From: Phyto melanocephala
Taxonomy: Eukaryota; Arthropoda; Insecta; Diptera; Rhinophoridae
NCBI GenBank assembly: GCA_941918925.1
Contig: OW799233.1
Coordinates: 73,341,578 to 73,405,577 of the forward strand
DNA length: 64,000 nt
Direction of reading: 5' to 3'
Shown here in pieces: positions 55,021-64,000 of the stretch. Within the stretch, counting starts at the first letter, position 1; the number at the start of each line of letters is the position of its first letter. The position numbers were made by a program, and so were the translations under genes. The notes under the pieces were generated by a model, which was not told the origin of the DNA, searched no databases, and saw nothing but the letters and a program-made list of their open reading frames with translations.

Positions 55021-55812
55021 ACAAGTAAGAGTGCTATATTCGGCCATGCCGAATCTTATATACCCTTCACAACGTGTAGTCATACAATAACAGTTGCTTG
55101 TCTCACCATTCATCCCATATGAAATACGTACACGTATGTATGTAAAAAAAAACGAAAAAAAAAAAAAATTTTTAAAAAAAATTAAAAAATAAAATTTAAA
55201 AATAAATTAAAAAAAAAATTATTATATATATAATATACATATATAAAACAAAAAAAAAATAAAAAAAAAATAAAAAAAAAATTAAAAAAAAAATTAAAAA
55301 AAAAAATAATAATAAAAATATAAATAATATATTAAATAAAAAATAAAAAAAAAAATAAAAAAAAAAAATGTAAAAAAAATTTTTAAAAAAATTAAAAAAA
55401 ATTTTTTTTTGGCTCAGTTGGGATTCGATGCCACGTTTTCTCTAACCAGTATACACGTTTGTATGGATGTATGTTGTTGTTGTAATGTTGTTTTTGTGAA
55501 AAAAAATCGAGGTGGTCGTGGGTTTTTGCTCATATCTCAGTTGTTTATGTACCGATATTTCTGATTTTCAATACCGATCTACTCCCGAATATTTCTGATA
55601 TTTTAATACCTTACCCGGGTCCAACCTATGTCGGGGGGCTTCAAAAAGTTGATTTCAACATACACACGGACAGACTGACAGGGCTTAATCGACTCCCCTA
55701 TTCATAAGCTTTCAGAAAATATATACTTTATGGGGTCGGAAATGAAAATTGTAGAAATTTCACACGGAATGACAAACCTATATATACCCTTTTTCACTGT
55801 GTGAAGGGTATA
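55021..55812. repeat. Dispersed AT-rich repeat ending in GAAGGGTATA
   Basis: It begins acaagtaagagtgctatatt...cttatatacccttcaca and ends cactgtgtgaagggtata, so short inverted motifs (tatacccttcaca / tgtgaagggtata) mark its ends. Between them are a roughly 260-bp A/T-only tract (55148-55410), a tRNA-like block (55411-55457) and a segment also seen at 34575-34700. I recognise the end motifs as widespread in fly genomes but cannot assign a superfamily. Non-coding. Confidence 0.6.
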
Positions 55813-55827
55813 AAAAGAAACAAAAAA

Positions 55828-56745
55828 TTAATTTAAAACTTCAGTATGTTTAATCTTTTCCAACAGCATTGAAATTGCGTTAAACTGCATATCTTCCGCC
55901 ACGGTTTTAGGCAATTTCAAAAGAAGTGAGTCTAAATAATTTAAGAAAGGAGTATTAACACTACTCTCTTTCTTTTTGGCTAAATCAACTAGCGTTGTCA
56001 TCGCATCTGCCACTTGTGAAACATTGGCTTTCATTTCATTTAAACGTAAATTTTTGCTCGATAAATTCGATGTTTTCTAATAAAAACGAAATTTATAGAT
56101 TAATATTTGTTGATAATTCAGGTAGATGTTGCCTTACATATGAATATGATGGTTTGTTAGCCACCGACGAAGTACTAGGTAGCACTTCAATTTCACCAAA
56201 ATCAATATCATTAAATGGCTCCGATTCTTGACTAAAGAGCAGTTGTGAGCTAATTGTTCTAAATATATGTACATATGTTAAAATTTACATAAGAAATGTA
56301 ACAAAATAAAAGTAGTACGTACGTTCTCAATTTCGAAGTGTCAGTCATAAAATCTAAGTCTTCAGAAAACTCCCATGGATCTTCTGATTCATCTGACAAC
56401 AGCTCCAAATCGCAACCACTACCAGATTTTTTTGGCTCTTTGTTCTTCCGGCAGTGATAGCGTTTGCTATCTAAAATACTCCGCCAATTTTGTCTACATG
56501 CATCATCTACGAAAATTGGATAAATAATCGTAATAAAGTATGAATATATGTATGTATGATTAGTTAACGGGTTTTCCAACTTCCTGTCCAATTTCAATCC
56601 AAGCGGCTTTCAATGCATTTCTGTTGCAGTGCAGCTTATGGGTTTTATCCCAAATATGCTTTCTCTTTTTAACGGACGATATAAGCTGACGCTTCTCACA
56701 ATCACTAAATTTTATTTTATTTAAAACTTTTGAATTTTTCTCCAT
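55828..56745 (-). CDS. MADF-type DNA-binding protein of the Harbinger element (4 exons)
   Basis: Predicted exons: 56745-56568, 56506-56323, 56258-56138, 56076-55828 (178, 184, 121 and 249 nt). They keep phase and total 732 nt, or 243 codons plus stop, without an internal stop. The N-terminus is a MADF/Myb-SANT-like domain (LISSVKKRKHIWDKTHKLHC, ALKAAWIEIGQEVGK, ACRQNWRSI). The middle is acidic and Ser-rich (ELLSDESEDPWEFSEDLDF). The C-terminus is BESS-like (FLNYLDSLLLKLPKTVAEDM). PIF/Harbinger elements encode such a partner, which brings the transposase to DNA. Donors 2 and 3 are GT; donor 1 at this phase reads TTAACT, so it is mutated or my boundary is off. Confidence 0.72.
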
Positions 56746-56988
56746 TTTTAAAACACTTAAAAACTATGAAACGAACAGCTGTTGCTTAAAATTTCATGCG
56801 AAATAATGTGCAGCTCATATTATTTCGTGCGAAGAATAAAATGTTGCTAGAAACATTTAGTATGTATTTCGCTTCATGAACAAAGTACAACTCTATCAAC
56901 ATTTTTTCGTATTTATTTCACAGAAATTTTTTTTATATTGAGTTTTCCAACATTTCGTACGAAATACTGAACAGAGTACCCAGCCTTA

Positions 56989-57106
56989 GAATACGATTTA
57001 CGGTGTCTATTGAGCATCCATACTTTTTACAAATATCTTGTTTAGTAGAATCTTTATAGACAGCATATTCTTTTGTTAGCACTCATTTTTGATCGCATTT
57101 ATTCAT
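56989..57106 (-). pseudogene. pogo-like transposase N-terminus (helix-turn-helix)
   Basis: From ATG 57106 the minus strand reads MNKCDQK, a TGA, then VLTKEYAVYKDSTKQDICKK and YGCSIDTVNRIL, the CENP-B/Psq-type helix-turn-helix of pogo transposases. The Harbinger insertion starts right after NRIL, and coding resumes at 52135. Confidence 0.75.
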
Positions 57107-57357
57107 GATGCATATAGAAGACAATTTCTTTTGTAATTTATTCAAATTATATTAAAATTATTGTGCATAAAAGCGAAAATGCATATAAGCGAAATGCATA
57201 TAGACGAAATTTTTATGTATATTTTAAATTACAAGCTGAAATTGCACATGCTTGGATGCATAAAAGCGAGAAATGCTTATAACCGACGTGCATATAAGCG
57301 ATAAATATCGTATTTAATAAAGTTCTTAAGTCTATTTAGGTATTAATATAATTATAT

Positions 57358-59559
57358 TTAATCCTTATGAAACAATTTTACGCTATTCTTATGGATAATG
57401 GAAGTTTTATCATTTCCTTGTTTTATTACGATATTCTTATCATCTATTGCTACCACTTGATAAGGGCCTGTGTATAATTGATCTAATTTATGGCCAGCTG
57501 TATTTTCCACTAAAACCATGTCGTTTACCTGGATGTTTTGTGGATGTGACGTTTTGTCATAATCTTCTTTTTGTTTATTTTTTTTTTTTTCTATTAAGGT
57601 TTTGGCTCGTTGGTGTGTCAATTGTAATCTATATTTTACCTCTTTATTGTAGGCTTCAATATTATATATTGGGTCTACCTCTCCTTTTAAGAGAAAGTTG
57701 AGCGGAGTGGGCGTTTTGGCGAACACTAGCTCAAATGGACTATAACCATGAACCGAAGAAGGGGTTGTATTATAAGAGAATTCGAAATAACTTAACCACT
57801 CATCCCAATCTGTTCTATTGGATGACAAATAAGTTCTTAGGTACTCGTTGAGTGTTCTATGAGACCGTTAAACTGTACCTAAGGTTTCATGGTGGTATGC
57901 CGTTGAGTGTAATTGTCTTATGTTAAGTAGTTCGCAGAACTCTGAAAGTACTTCGTTTCTATATTCTGTGCCCCTATCTGTTAGTAGTGTTTTCATGGGT
58001 CCAAATTTTAATATGCAATTCGTAAATATTGCCTTTGCTACAGATTTCGCTGATTTATCCGATATAGGGATAGCTATTAAATATTTCGATAGGTCACATA
58101 CAATTGTTATGGCATATTCATATCCTGCGTTTGATTTGATGAATGGTCCTATTGTATCTATAATTACTATATCAAAAGGCTTGGCTGGGGTAGTTGTGAC
58201 TGCTAAACTCTCTTTATGTTTAGGACGAACTTTGTTTAGCTGACATTGCATGCAATTTTTTACATATTTGGTGACTTTTTTTGTCATATTTTTCCAGTAA
58301 TAGTCTCTTCTAAGTTTATTTAATAATCTTGTGATCCCTGGGTGGCCACCAAGCAGTGGATCCTCTTTTTCATCTGTTTTTTTTTTAATTTTTCGTGTCA
58401 GCGCTATTTCTATATTATTCAATTTATTGTTTGCAATTTCCTTAAATTCATTAACTCGAGTATGTTCAAATATTATATCATTTAGTGATAGTTGCAACTT
58501 TCTAATGCCTACACTGTTAGCCATCTTCTCGAGCTTTGGTAACAATTGATCTAAATCAATCTTTCCATTAACAGTGAAGTCATTCACTATAGTTTTTATC
58601 ATAATACGTTTCCCTTTTATTAGTGAACACCTAAATGTATCTACTACTTGGGTAAACTTTAAACGAACTAATTTTCTCACCTCATTTACGTTAATAACTT
58701 CGTATGCGCGTGGTTTGTTACTTATATGATCAGTGTTGCAAGTTATATTAGTGTTATCAATATTTTTGTTCTTATTTTGTAGTCGTGTAGTGACTTTCAG
58801 TATATTTATGTTCTCACCTATATCTTTAATATCACTGAAATCCATGCGTGACAAAGCTTCAGCTCCGCTGTTTTGTTTTCCTTGTATATATTCTATTGAA
58901 AAATCATACTCCTCAAGATCTAATCTCATTCGCGTGAGTTTAGACGAAGGGTTCTTCATTGAAAATAAGTAAATTAATGGCCTATGGTCACTTCTTACTA
59001 GAAATTTTTTCCCGTAGATGTAAGGACGGAAAAAATTAATGGCCCAGTGTATCGCAGTCAGTTCTTGTTCAATAACCGATTTGTTGGCTTCACCCTTGGT
59101 AAAGGCTCTTGAGGCGTATGCGACGGGTAGATGAATACCATTGTATTCTTGGCTAAGAATGGCTCCACAGGCATCTTTGCTTGCATCCGTTGTAATACAA
59201 AATTGTTTTTCGAAATTTGGATATTGTAGTATTTGTGGTGATAAGAGGGAGTTCTTCAGATATTGGAATGACTTCTCACATTCCTGGGACCAAACGAATT
59301 GCGTATTCTTCCTTGTTAATCTTGTGAGATGAATTGAATATTTAGCAAAGTTTTGTATGAATCTGCAGTAATAGTTGCAGAAGGCAACGAATCTTTTGAC
59401 ATCGTCAGCGCTTTTAGGTGTTGGGTAATTTTTTATTGATTCAAGTTTTCCATCATCTGGGTAGATGCCTTTATCGGTGCATCTATGGCCCAAGAACGTA
59501 ACTTCATGTTTGAAGAATATGCATTTACCAGGTGTAATTTTAAATTGAATTTTCTGCAT
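57358..59559 (-). pseudogene. 412-like pol: RT C-terminus, RNase H, integrase
   Basis: One long minus-strand frame: KITPGKCIFFKHEVTFLGHR, VKRFVAFCNYYCRFIQNFAK, FCITTDASKDACGAILSQ (RNase H), EQELTAIHWAINFFRPYIYG, then the integrase zinc domain (LLGGHPGITRLLNKLRRDYY, NCMQCQ), IVIIDTIGPF (Asp), LLTDRGTEYRNEV (Asp), and YHHETLGTV followed by TAA (57870-57868) where the family has the catalytic Glu. The same frame continues RSHRTLNEYLRTY, FEFSYNTTPSSVHGYSPFEL and the C-terminal module with LYTGPYQVVAI. Apart from that stop it is open for 734 codons. Confidence 0.88.
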
Positions 59560-60150
59560 GTTTCAAAAACGTCTTGAAGATTTTAAAACATATGGTTTTC
59601 CGAGCATCTTAGGACAACAAGGTCGTCCATATACAAGAATGCTTGAGATGGCCTTAGGCCAGCGAACGCCAATGACATCATACGTTGGAAGGAATTCGGT
59701 GCGATTTTAAGTCCGTAAGGGATTCTTTTAAATCTGTGTGATCCCGTATTAGTCGAGAAAGACGTGATATCCCTAGAGTTGCCCTAGAGTTATATGCTAT
59801 CAAGCTCTATCTGATGGAAGCCTGACATAAGGTCAAGACATGAAAAATATTTGGCTCTTCCCAGTTGTTCTAGGATATCATCGATTCTGGGAAGAGGAAA
59901 TTTGTCTGCTATAAGTTTCTTATTTACCTGTCTATAGTCAATGACTAGACGCCATCTTTTATCATTGCTATTTGGTAGCTATTTTTTGGGCACCAACAAT
60001 ATTGGACTATTGAATTCCGACACTGAGGGTTCTACTATTCCATCTTTGATTAATTTTTCAACTTGACTATTTATTGCAGACTTTTGAGACTCGGGAATTC
60101 TATAATTTTTTATATAGACTGGTGTGTCGTCCCTTAATCTTAGTGTTTGT
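59560..60150 (-). pseudogene. 412-like reverse transcriptase, N-terminal part
   Basis: The minus-strand translation, in changing frames, gives the RT fingers and palm: VPKK-like, RWRLVIDYRQVNKKLI, FPLPRIDDILEQLGRAKYFS, LDLMSGFHQI and SFQRMMSLAFAG. The F-L-Y-M/V-D-D-L box follows near 59640-59610. A duplicated short block (ccctagagttgccctagagt, about 59780) and at least three frame changes lie here. Confidence 0.7.
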
Positions 60151-60540
60151 CTATTCTGAATACACAGGAAGTAGATTTTTCAACTCAAAGATAATTTCAG
60201 TTGGAAAGTCGTCCGGTCTGAGAATCAAAAGTTGATTATTTTTCTCAAAATCAAGGATGCAATTGAATTTTGTCATGAAATCAATACCCAGAATTCCATC
60301 AGTGGGTATTGGGAAGTTATCATTGACGATGAGAAAATCGTGTTTGATGTGAGTGTTTTTGTTAATTAAATTGCCTGTGATTTTTCCCATTGTATAAACT
60401 GCGTTGTCCCCTATGCCTGTAAGCTTACATTTGTACGTAGGGTTTATACCTTCTTGAGTTTATATGCAACAATTTTTCAATACAGATACACTAGCACAAG
60501 TATCTATTAAAAATATGTTAAGGTTTTTGCTTAGGGTATT
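60151..60540 (-). pseudogene. 412-like protease
   Basis: The active-site segment reads IFLIDTCASVSVL (about 60520-60480), with Cys (TGT on minus, 60498-60496) in place of the Gly of D-T-G. After a stop near 60460 the frame restarts as MGKITGNLINKNTHIKHDFL and reaches DGILGIDFMTKFNC, the conserved C-terminal I-L-G-x-D-F segment. Confidence 0.7.
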
Positions 60541-60632
60541 TCTAATGGAGCAATAGCTCGATAAATTAAGATTAAAGTGGTAAATTTTATTATCATTGTA
60601 AGTTGCGGAGTGAATACTGTCATTATTATTAT

Positions 60633-61789
60633 TTAGTTTTCCCCCATATGGGTGGTCAGGGGGTCGTCGCCGTTTCCCTGCACATGACCATTAATAAGAT
60701 GCACATTTCTATTAAAGTTAGTGCGCCTATTGTTATTTCGGTTGTTATAGGTGTTGTGATTATTGTAATTGCGATAACTAGTTGCATTGCTATTATTGCG
60801 GTAACGATTATTACGAGCGTTATTGTTATTATTATAAATATTGTTGCCACGATTATTATAATTCCGATAATTATCGTGATTATAGTTTCGGTTGTTAATG
60901 AAATTGTGTGACAATCTGTTACGATATTTCACAAACATAACAGAGTTGTTTGGTTGTGTGTCTATTTCGAGAAATTTGGACGTTACTTCTTCAATAGAAT
61001 TAAAAGTACCGGCTTGCATGATTAATTTAACTCGTTCAGATCTTGTGTTTTGTATAATAGATTTTGTCGCAGCTTTGGTAGCATTCTCATTTGCTGATAT
61101 TTCAGTCATACCATTCGCTATATATACATTTGCTAGTTTGTTAGAAAGTAGTTCAATCTCCTTTACGTATTGTGTTCTATCTTTCTCGTGTTGTTTGATC
61201 GCGTTTAATTTTGTTACTAAAGTATCAGCAGAGTACCCTTTGATAACACCTTTTAATCTTTCAACTATAGATACAACTGAATTGAGACCTTCTTATATCT
61301 TATTGCTGATATTACTTGTTATTTTCGTACTTATTATATTTATAAGGAGAGATTCAGGATTATCTCCTCTTATTAAAACTAACAGATTAATTGCGTCAAT
61401 GAATTTACGCAAATTGGTAAAATTACCATCAAAATCTGGTAAAATTTTACGAGCTATTTCCAGAAATTTTATTGGATCGGCCATGACTGATTCAATACAT
61501 GTAATGCGGTTCAAATCTATGGTGCGAAGATGTATCTTCTCGTGATTAGAAGGGTATGTAAATGATAATTTAAGTGCCTCAGAAATTTTTAAAATTTTAT
61601 CTTCGCATTCGCTCAAATGATCATTAGTGAGTTTATCCTTAATATTATTAATAAGAGTGATAGTCTTATTATAATATAATTGTAAAATTTCTAAATGCCT
61701 ATTAATGGTTATTGGGCTCGGTTTTTGAGCATTATTTATACATTTATAATAATTTCCTCAATTATTGACAACCATTTGGTTTCAGCCAT
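60633..61789 (-). pseudogene. 412-like gag
   Basis: The likely start is ATG 61789 (MAETKWLSIIEEI), followed by stops and shifts. Better preserved parts are 61616-61293 (IHLRTIDLNRITCIESVMAD, RKILPDFDGNFTNLRKFIDA) and 61109-60633 (KSIIQNTRSERVKLIMQAGT, FNSIEEVTSKFLEI). The C-terminus is a long Asn/Arg/Tyr-rich tail (60930-60720), typical of this group in place of zinc knuckles. Nucleic-acid binding by the tail is inferred. Confidence 0.75.
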
Positions 61790-62089
61790 TTATTAGAAAA
61801 TTTGAAACTATTTATACACATCTAAGTTAGTATCTTTAAAAAATTACAGTAATTTTAGAACTAGTTTTACATTATATTTATTTCATTTTAACTTAAACAA
61901 GAGAAAAGAAAAAAAAATTATGTTTATGTTAACTTAATTTTACTTAGCTTAATTGAGACTGGTGTCTTGGTTGTTCTGCCATGTAACGCATTATTCCACA
62001 CTGTTGAAAGTCATCTGGTATTGGCTATTTCGTTGGCGATCACCCGGCACTGGCTATTTCGCTTCTTTTAATATTTTATATATTTTTTT
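61790..62089. other. 412-like leader between small ORF and gag
   Basis: 300 bp of non-coding leader. It contains a short direct echo on the minus strand (gaaatagccagtgccgg / gaaatagccaataccag, 62000-62070). Confidence 0.4.
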
Positions 62090-62344
62090 TTAGATGCGCT
62101 GCTGTGGACGTTGGTTTGTTACATTGTTTATTAATTTTTTAAGCAAATGGAAAATTACTATTATTATCGCCACTAAACACAATCCTATTTCAAGTAATAA
62201 GTTTAAGTAGTTCTTTTCTTCATTGCTGTATTCACTCTGGATTGTATGTGTTTCTTCATTTTCCTTTTCATTAACCGTTTTACCAACTTCGTAACCGGCA
62301 AATATAATTGGTATTGCGTTCACAATTTTTGTCCACCATCCCAT
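62090..62344 (-). CDS. Small membrane protein ORF in the 412-like leader
   Basis: An open 84-codon minus-strand frame: a short amphipathic start (MGWWTKIVNAIPIIFAGYEV), a charged Glu/Asn-rich middle, then one clear membrane segment (YLNLLLEIGLCLVAIIIVIF) and a basic tail. It lies upstream of gag in the same orientation. Small ORFs before gag are reported for the 412/mdg1 group, and that is the basis for treating it as real. There is no evidence of function, and a chance ORF is not excluded. Confidence 0.5.
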   Translation of the reverse strand: MGWWTKIVNAIPIIFAGYEVGKTVNEKENEETHTIQSEYSNEEKNYLNLLLEIGLCLVAIIIVIFHLLKKLINNVTNQRPQQRI

Positions 62345-62466
62345 TGTTGCATATTGGATTGCAATTTAATAGAATTTGTTTTTGTAGTCGTTCACAAGTT
62401 AAATTATTTGCTAGACTTGCACGGTCTGCACGACTTGCAAGGGTAGTTTCCATCAAAGAGTGAGTT

Positions 62467-63850
62467 CCGCTATAGTTTCGAAATTGAACCTTGTGTCTAG
62501 CGTTTAGTTTTGTTAAATTTAGGAGAACAATATCTGGATCATGTTTATCAATGAACTGTTGAAGTTCATATCTTCTATTTATTAATATTAGAGAGTTAAC
62601 ATTAATATGAATTATTTTAAGATTTTCTAAAATTCTTCTTCTTCTAACATGGAAAATATTGCATCTATTCTAGATACTTGTAAATCTAATTGTTTTTGAA
62701 AATTTGAAATTTGCTTGTTTATATTTATCATAAAATTTTTCATTTCTTGTATAAAAGAATTATTTATGTTAGTATTTTTTTTAAAATCGGTTTTAACATC
62801 CCTAACTATATTTGCAAAAGATATATGTGAGTTAGTATATACATAGATTTTTCTCTTGATATTTAATTTTTGTTTCAGTATTTTGTACTTTTCACAGCCT
62901 TTATATGAAGCAGGGTGCCCATATTTGTTGCACAACAAGCAATAAAGCTTGTTTTTTTCTTCAGGCGGAACGTTTTCAATAGGACATTTTCCTCTCTCGT
63001 GGCTATTATTGCACTTGACACATTGTCTTAGAAGGTAACATTTGGCAGCCCTATTAAAAGAATCCTTGGCAGTTGCGGCATTGTGTAATTTCTGGTCTTC
63101 TAACTTGTTTCCATTTAATAAAGCGATGTAGCAGCGTTTTTATATTTTTCAATTTATTAACGTTACTTCCAGGTGCTACTTGCACCAGGAACATTGGTAG
63201 TTTTATTTTAATTGGATCGGAAAAGAGGTTACTTTTATGAAAAAATCATCGCTTTCTAATTTTAACAACTCATAAAGTATTTCATTGGTATCTACGTTTT
63301 CATCAATACCTTTTAGTAAATATGTTTTACTTTTAAGGTCCTTAGATGTAAAGGTAAATAATTTGGTTTCAGTTTTTTCTAAGTATGCGTTAACTCTCAT
63401 AAGGTCTTTAAGAGTATTTAAAAATAATAATTTTTTATTTTTAAATTCTTGAATTCTAAACTCACTAATTTCCAATCCATTTTTAATAAAATTAATTAAT
63501 TGTTTAGTGTTAATATCTATAATGCTTAATGAAGGAATTTTTTAGTTTTATGATTTTCTTCACTAACCACTGTGCAATTGGAATTTATTGCCTGTGAGTT
63601 GTTCTTAATATTATTGATTTTATTGATATTATCATTATTGTTGTTAATATTATTTTTAGATGCACTCAAGGCGAATTCATTATCAGGTGGTGTTGACAAC
63701 GCAGCTGATCTACTTTTTTATTTGCATAAATGATGGTTGAGTTGTCAAATATTATTTATGTTTACATAGATTACTATTACCCGCGCAAAAAAACACAAAC
63801 AAAAACCATGTAGTTTTTGACTCATCGACAGTCGAAAGCAACAATAAAAA
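62467..63850 (-). mobile_element. Jockey-like LINE fragment (ORF1 and ORF2 start)
   Basis: Minus-strand fragment with most of ORF1 and the first 50 or so codons of ORF2 (LKIIHINVNSLILINRRYEL, HDPDIVLLN, LNARHKVQFRNYS). It stops abruptly near 62467, where 412-like sequence begins in the same frame. The rest of ORF2 is absent from the window. The 5' end was not defined. Confidence 0.65.
62627..63730 (-). pseudogene. Jockey-like ORF1
   Basis: From about 63720: SAALSTPPDNEFALSA, an Asn-rich stretch, a TAA, then MEISEFRIQEFKNKKLLFLN and LFTFTSKDLKSKTYLLKGID, the PRE_C2HC-like region. Zinc knuckles follow with a frame change near 63100 (CRNCQGF..., CVKCNNSHERGKCP, CLLCNKYGHPASYKGC). The C-terminal helix ends MLEEEEF at 62627. 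Order and knuckle spacing match Jockey-clade ORF1. Confidence 0.7.
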
Positions 63851-63930
63851 ACCATGTTTTTTTAAAGTATTACATTTGAACTTTTAATTTGTATTATATT
63901 TTTATATTAGGCTATAAGTTCTATGTGATA

Positions 63931-64000
63931 ATGACAGAATATCTAGGAAAAATTAGTCATCCGATACTAGCTGAGTGGAATGCATTTTCGAAACCAGCTA
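63931..64000 (+). other. Partial ORF at the right edge
   Basis: An ATG at 63931 opens MTEYLGKISHPILAEWNAFS and stays open to the window end (23 codons). It is not recognised. It could be the start of a further element or gene, but is too short to judge. Confidence 0.2.

Larger units (their letters stand above)
52139..56985. mobile_element. PIF/Harbinger element with MADF partner gene
   Basis: The ends (ggacGGTACTCTGTTC at 52140, GAACAGAGTACC at 56970-56981) are inverted repeats flanked by TTA (52136-52138, 56986-56988), the PIF/Harbinger duplication. Removing it rejoins the pogo frame SIDTVNRIL with RDKSSKQN. It carries two divergent-to-convergent genes: a truncated transposase on plus and a MADF-type gene on minus. 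A LINE fragment (52701-54225) and a dispersed repeat (55021-55812) inserted later. The catalytic half of the transposase is gone, so the element is non-autonomous. Confidence 0.8.
46167..57310 (-). mobile_element. pogo/Tigger-like DNA transposon with nested insertions
   Basis: The ends CAGTATTTATCGGTTATATGCA (46167) and, in reverse complement, CGATATTTATCGCTTATATGCA (57310) are flanked by TA (46165-46166 and 57311-57312). The terminus resembles pogo's CAGTATAATTCG start. Both ends carry repeated GCATATAAGCG-type words. The minus-strand transposase is split by a Jockey LINE (46785-50871) and a Harbinger element (52139-56985). Without these it is about 2.2 kb, a normal size for a pogo-like element. 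Confidence 0.85.
45667..62460 (-). mobile_element. 412/mdg1-like Gypsy element, split by a pogo element
   Basis: Minus-strand element: leader ORF (62344-62090), gag with Asn-rich tail, protease, RT, RNase H, integrase, C-terminal tail (to 57358), then after the pogo insertion (46167-57310) the polypurine tract (46029-46038) and 3' LTR (46022 to 45667). The integrase and RT motifs and the Asn-rich gag fit the 412/mdg1 group. No 5' LTR was recognised; the upstream side joins a Jockey-like LINE fragment near 62467. Without the insertion it is about 5.6 kb. Confidence 0.8.

Noticed and set aside
55148..55410. Extreme A/T tract that might be an origin or matrix attachment region
   Set aside because: It is part of a dispersed repeat, with similar tracts in its other copy; nothing specific supports a function.
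60603..60911. Plus-strand ORF with a long Val/Ile-rich hydrophobic stretch resembling a membrane protein
   Set aside because: It is the exact antisense of the Asn-rich gag tail of the 412-like element; AAY codons read backwards give Val/Ile. The sense frame explains it.
62345..62640. In-frame fusion of the LINE endonuclease start with 412-like leader sequence, giving a Cys-containing peptide that might look like an envelope protein
   Set aside because: The frame is open by chance across the junction; no signal peptide, cleavage site or envelope motif is visible.

Overview
This window looks like dipteran genomic DNA that consists almost entirely of transposable elements and their wreckage. 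I found no intact host gene, no tRNA or rRNA gene and no CRISPR array. Three things suggest a tephritid fruit fly: a rosa-type mariner (DD41D spacing, first described in Ceratitis rosa), the mixture of CR1-like, LOA, Jockey, 412-like, CsRn1-like and BEL/Pao elements, and AT-rich spacers full of ATACATATGTATGTA-type words. This is inference. Species and chromosome cannot be told from the sequence alone.

Layout, left to right. 1-5935: a plus-strand Ty3/Gypsy element ('Gypsy-A'), with a piggyBac fragment in its integrase region and a minus-strand CR1-like LINE (copy 1) in its 3' LTR. 5990-7486: a Helitron 3' end, a piggyBac C-terminal scrap and AT-rich spacer. 7487-13860: a degenerate minus-strand BEL/Pao element with its 3' LTR and an unexpected zinc-knuckle ORF between pol and LTR; a solo LTR of the same family sits at 33995-34475. 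15050-24543: a CsRn1-like Gypsy element ('Gypsy-B') bounded by a GTAT target duplication, split by a palindromic AT-rich element and by a 4.6-kb LOA-type LINE that has a 13-bp target duplication. 24619-25537: the rosa-like mariner. 26047-33493: a nearly complete Gypsy element ('Gypsy-C') with both LTRs and a tRNA-Pro-like primer site. 36985-40800: CR1-like LINE copy 2, plus strand. 41863-43598: a non-autonomous Harbinger-like element. 43825-45585: two Helitron copies, head to head, forming a palindrome.

45.6-62.5 kb is a nest several layers deep. A 412/mdg1-like Gypsy element (minus strand) is split by an 11.1-kb pogo/Tigger-type element that duplicated TA. The pogo element contains a full-length Jockey LINE (13-bp target duplication) and a Harbinger element (TTA duplication). 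The Harbinger element in turn contains a LINE fragment and a dispersed AT-rich repeat. It also carries a MADF-type DNA-binding gene that reads open through four predicted exons. 62467-63850 is a Jockey-like LINE fragment.

Almost every polymerase gene is broken by stops, frameshifts or deletions. The order of insertion can be read from target duplications and from rejoined reading frames. The observations most worth following up are the open MADF gene, the extra 3' zinc-knuckle ORF of the BEL element, the Helitron palindrome and the datable nesting order.
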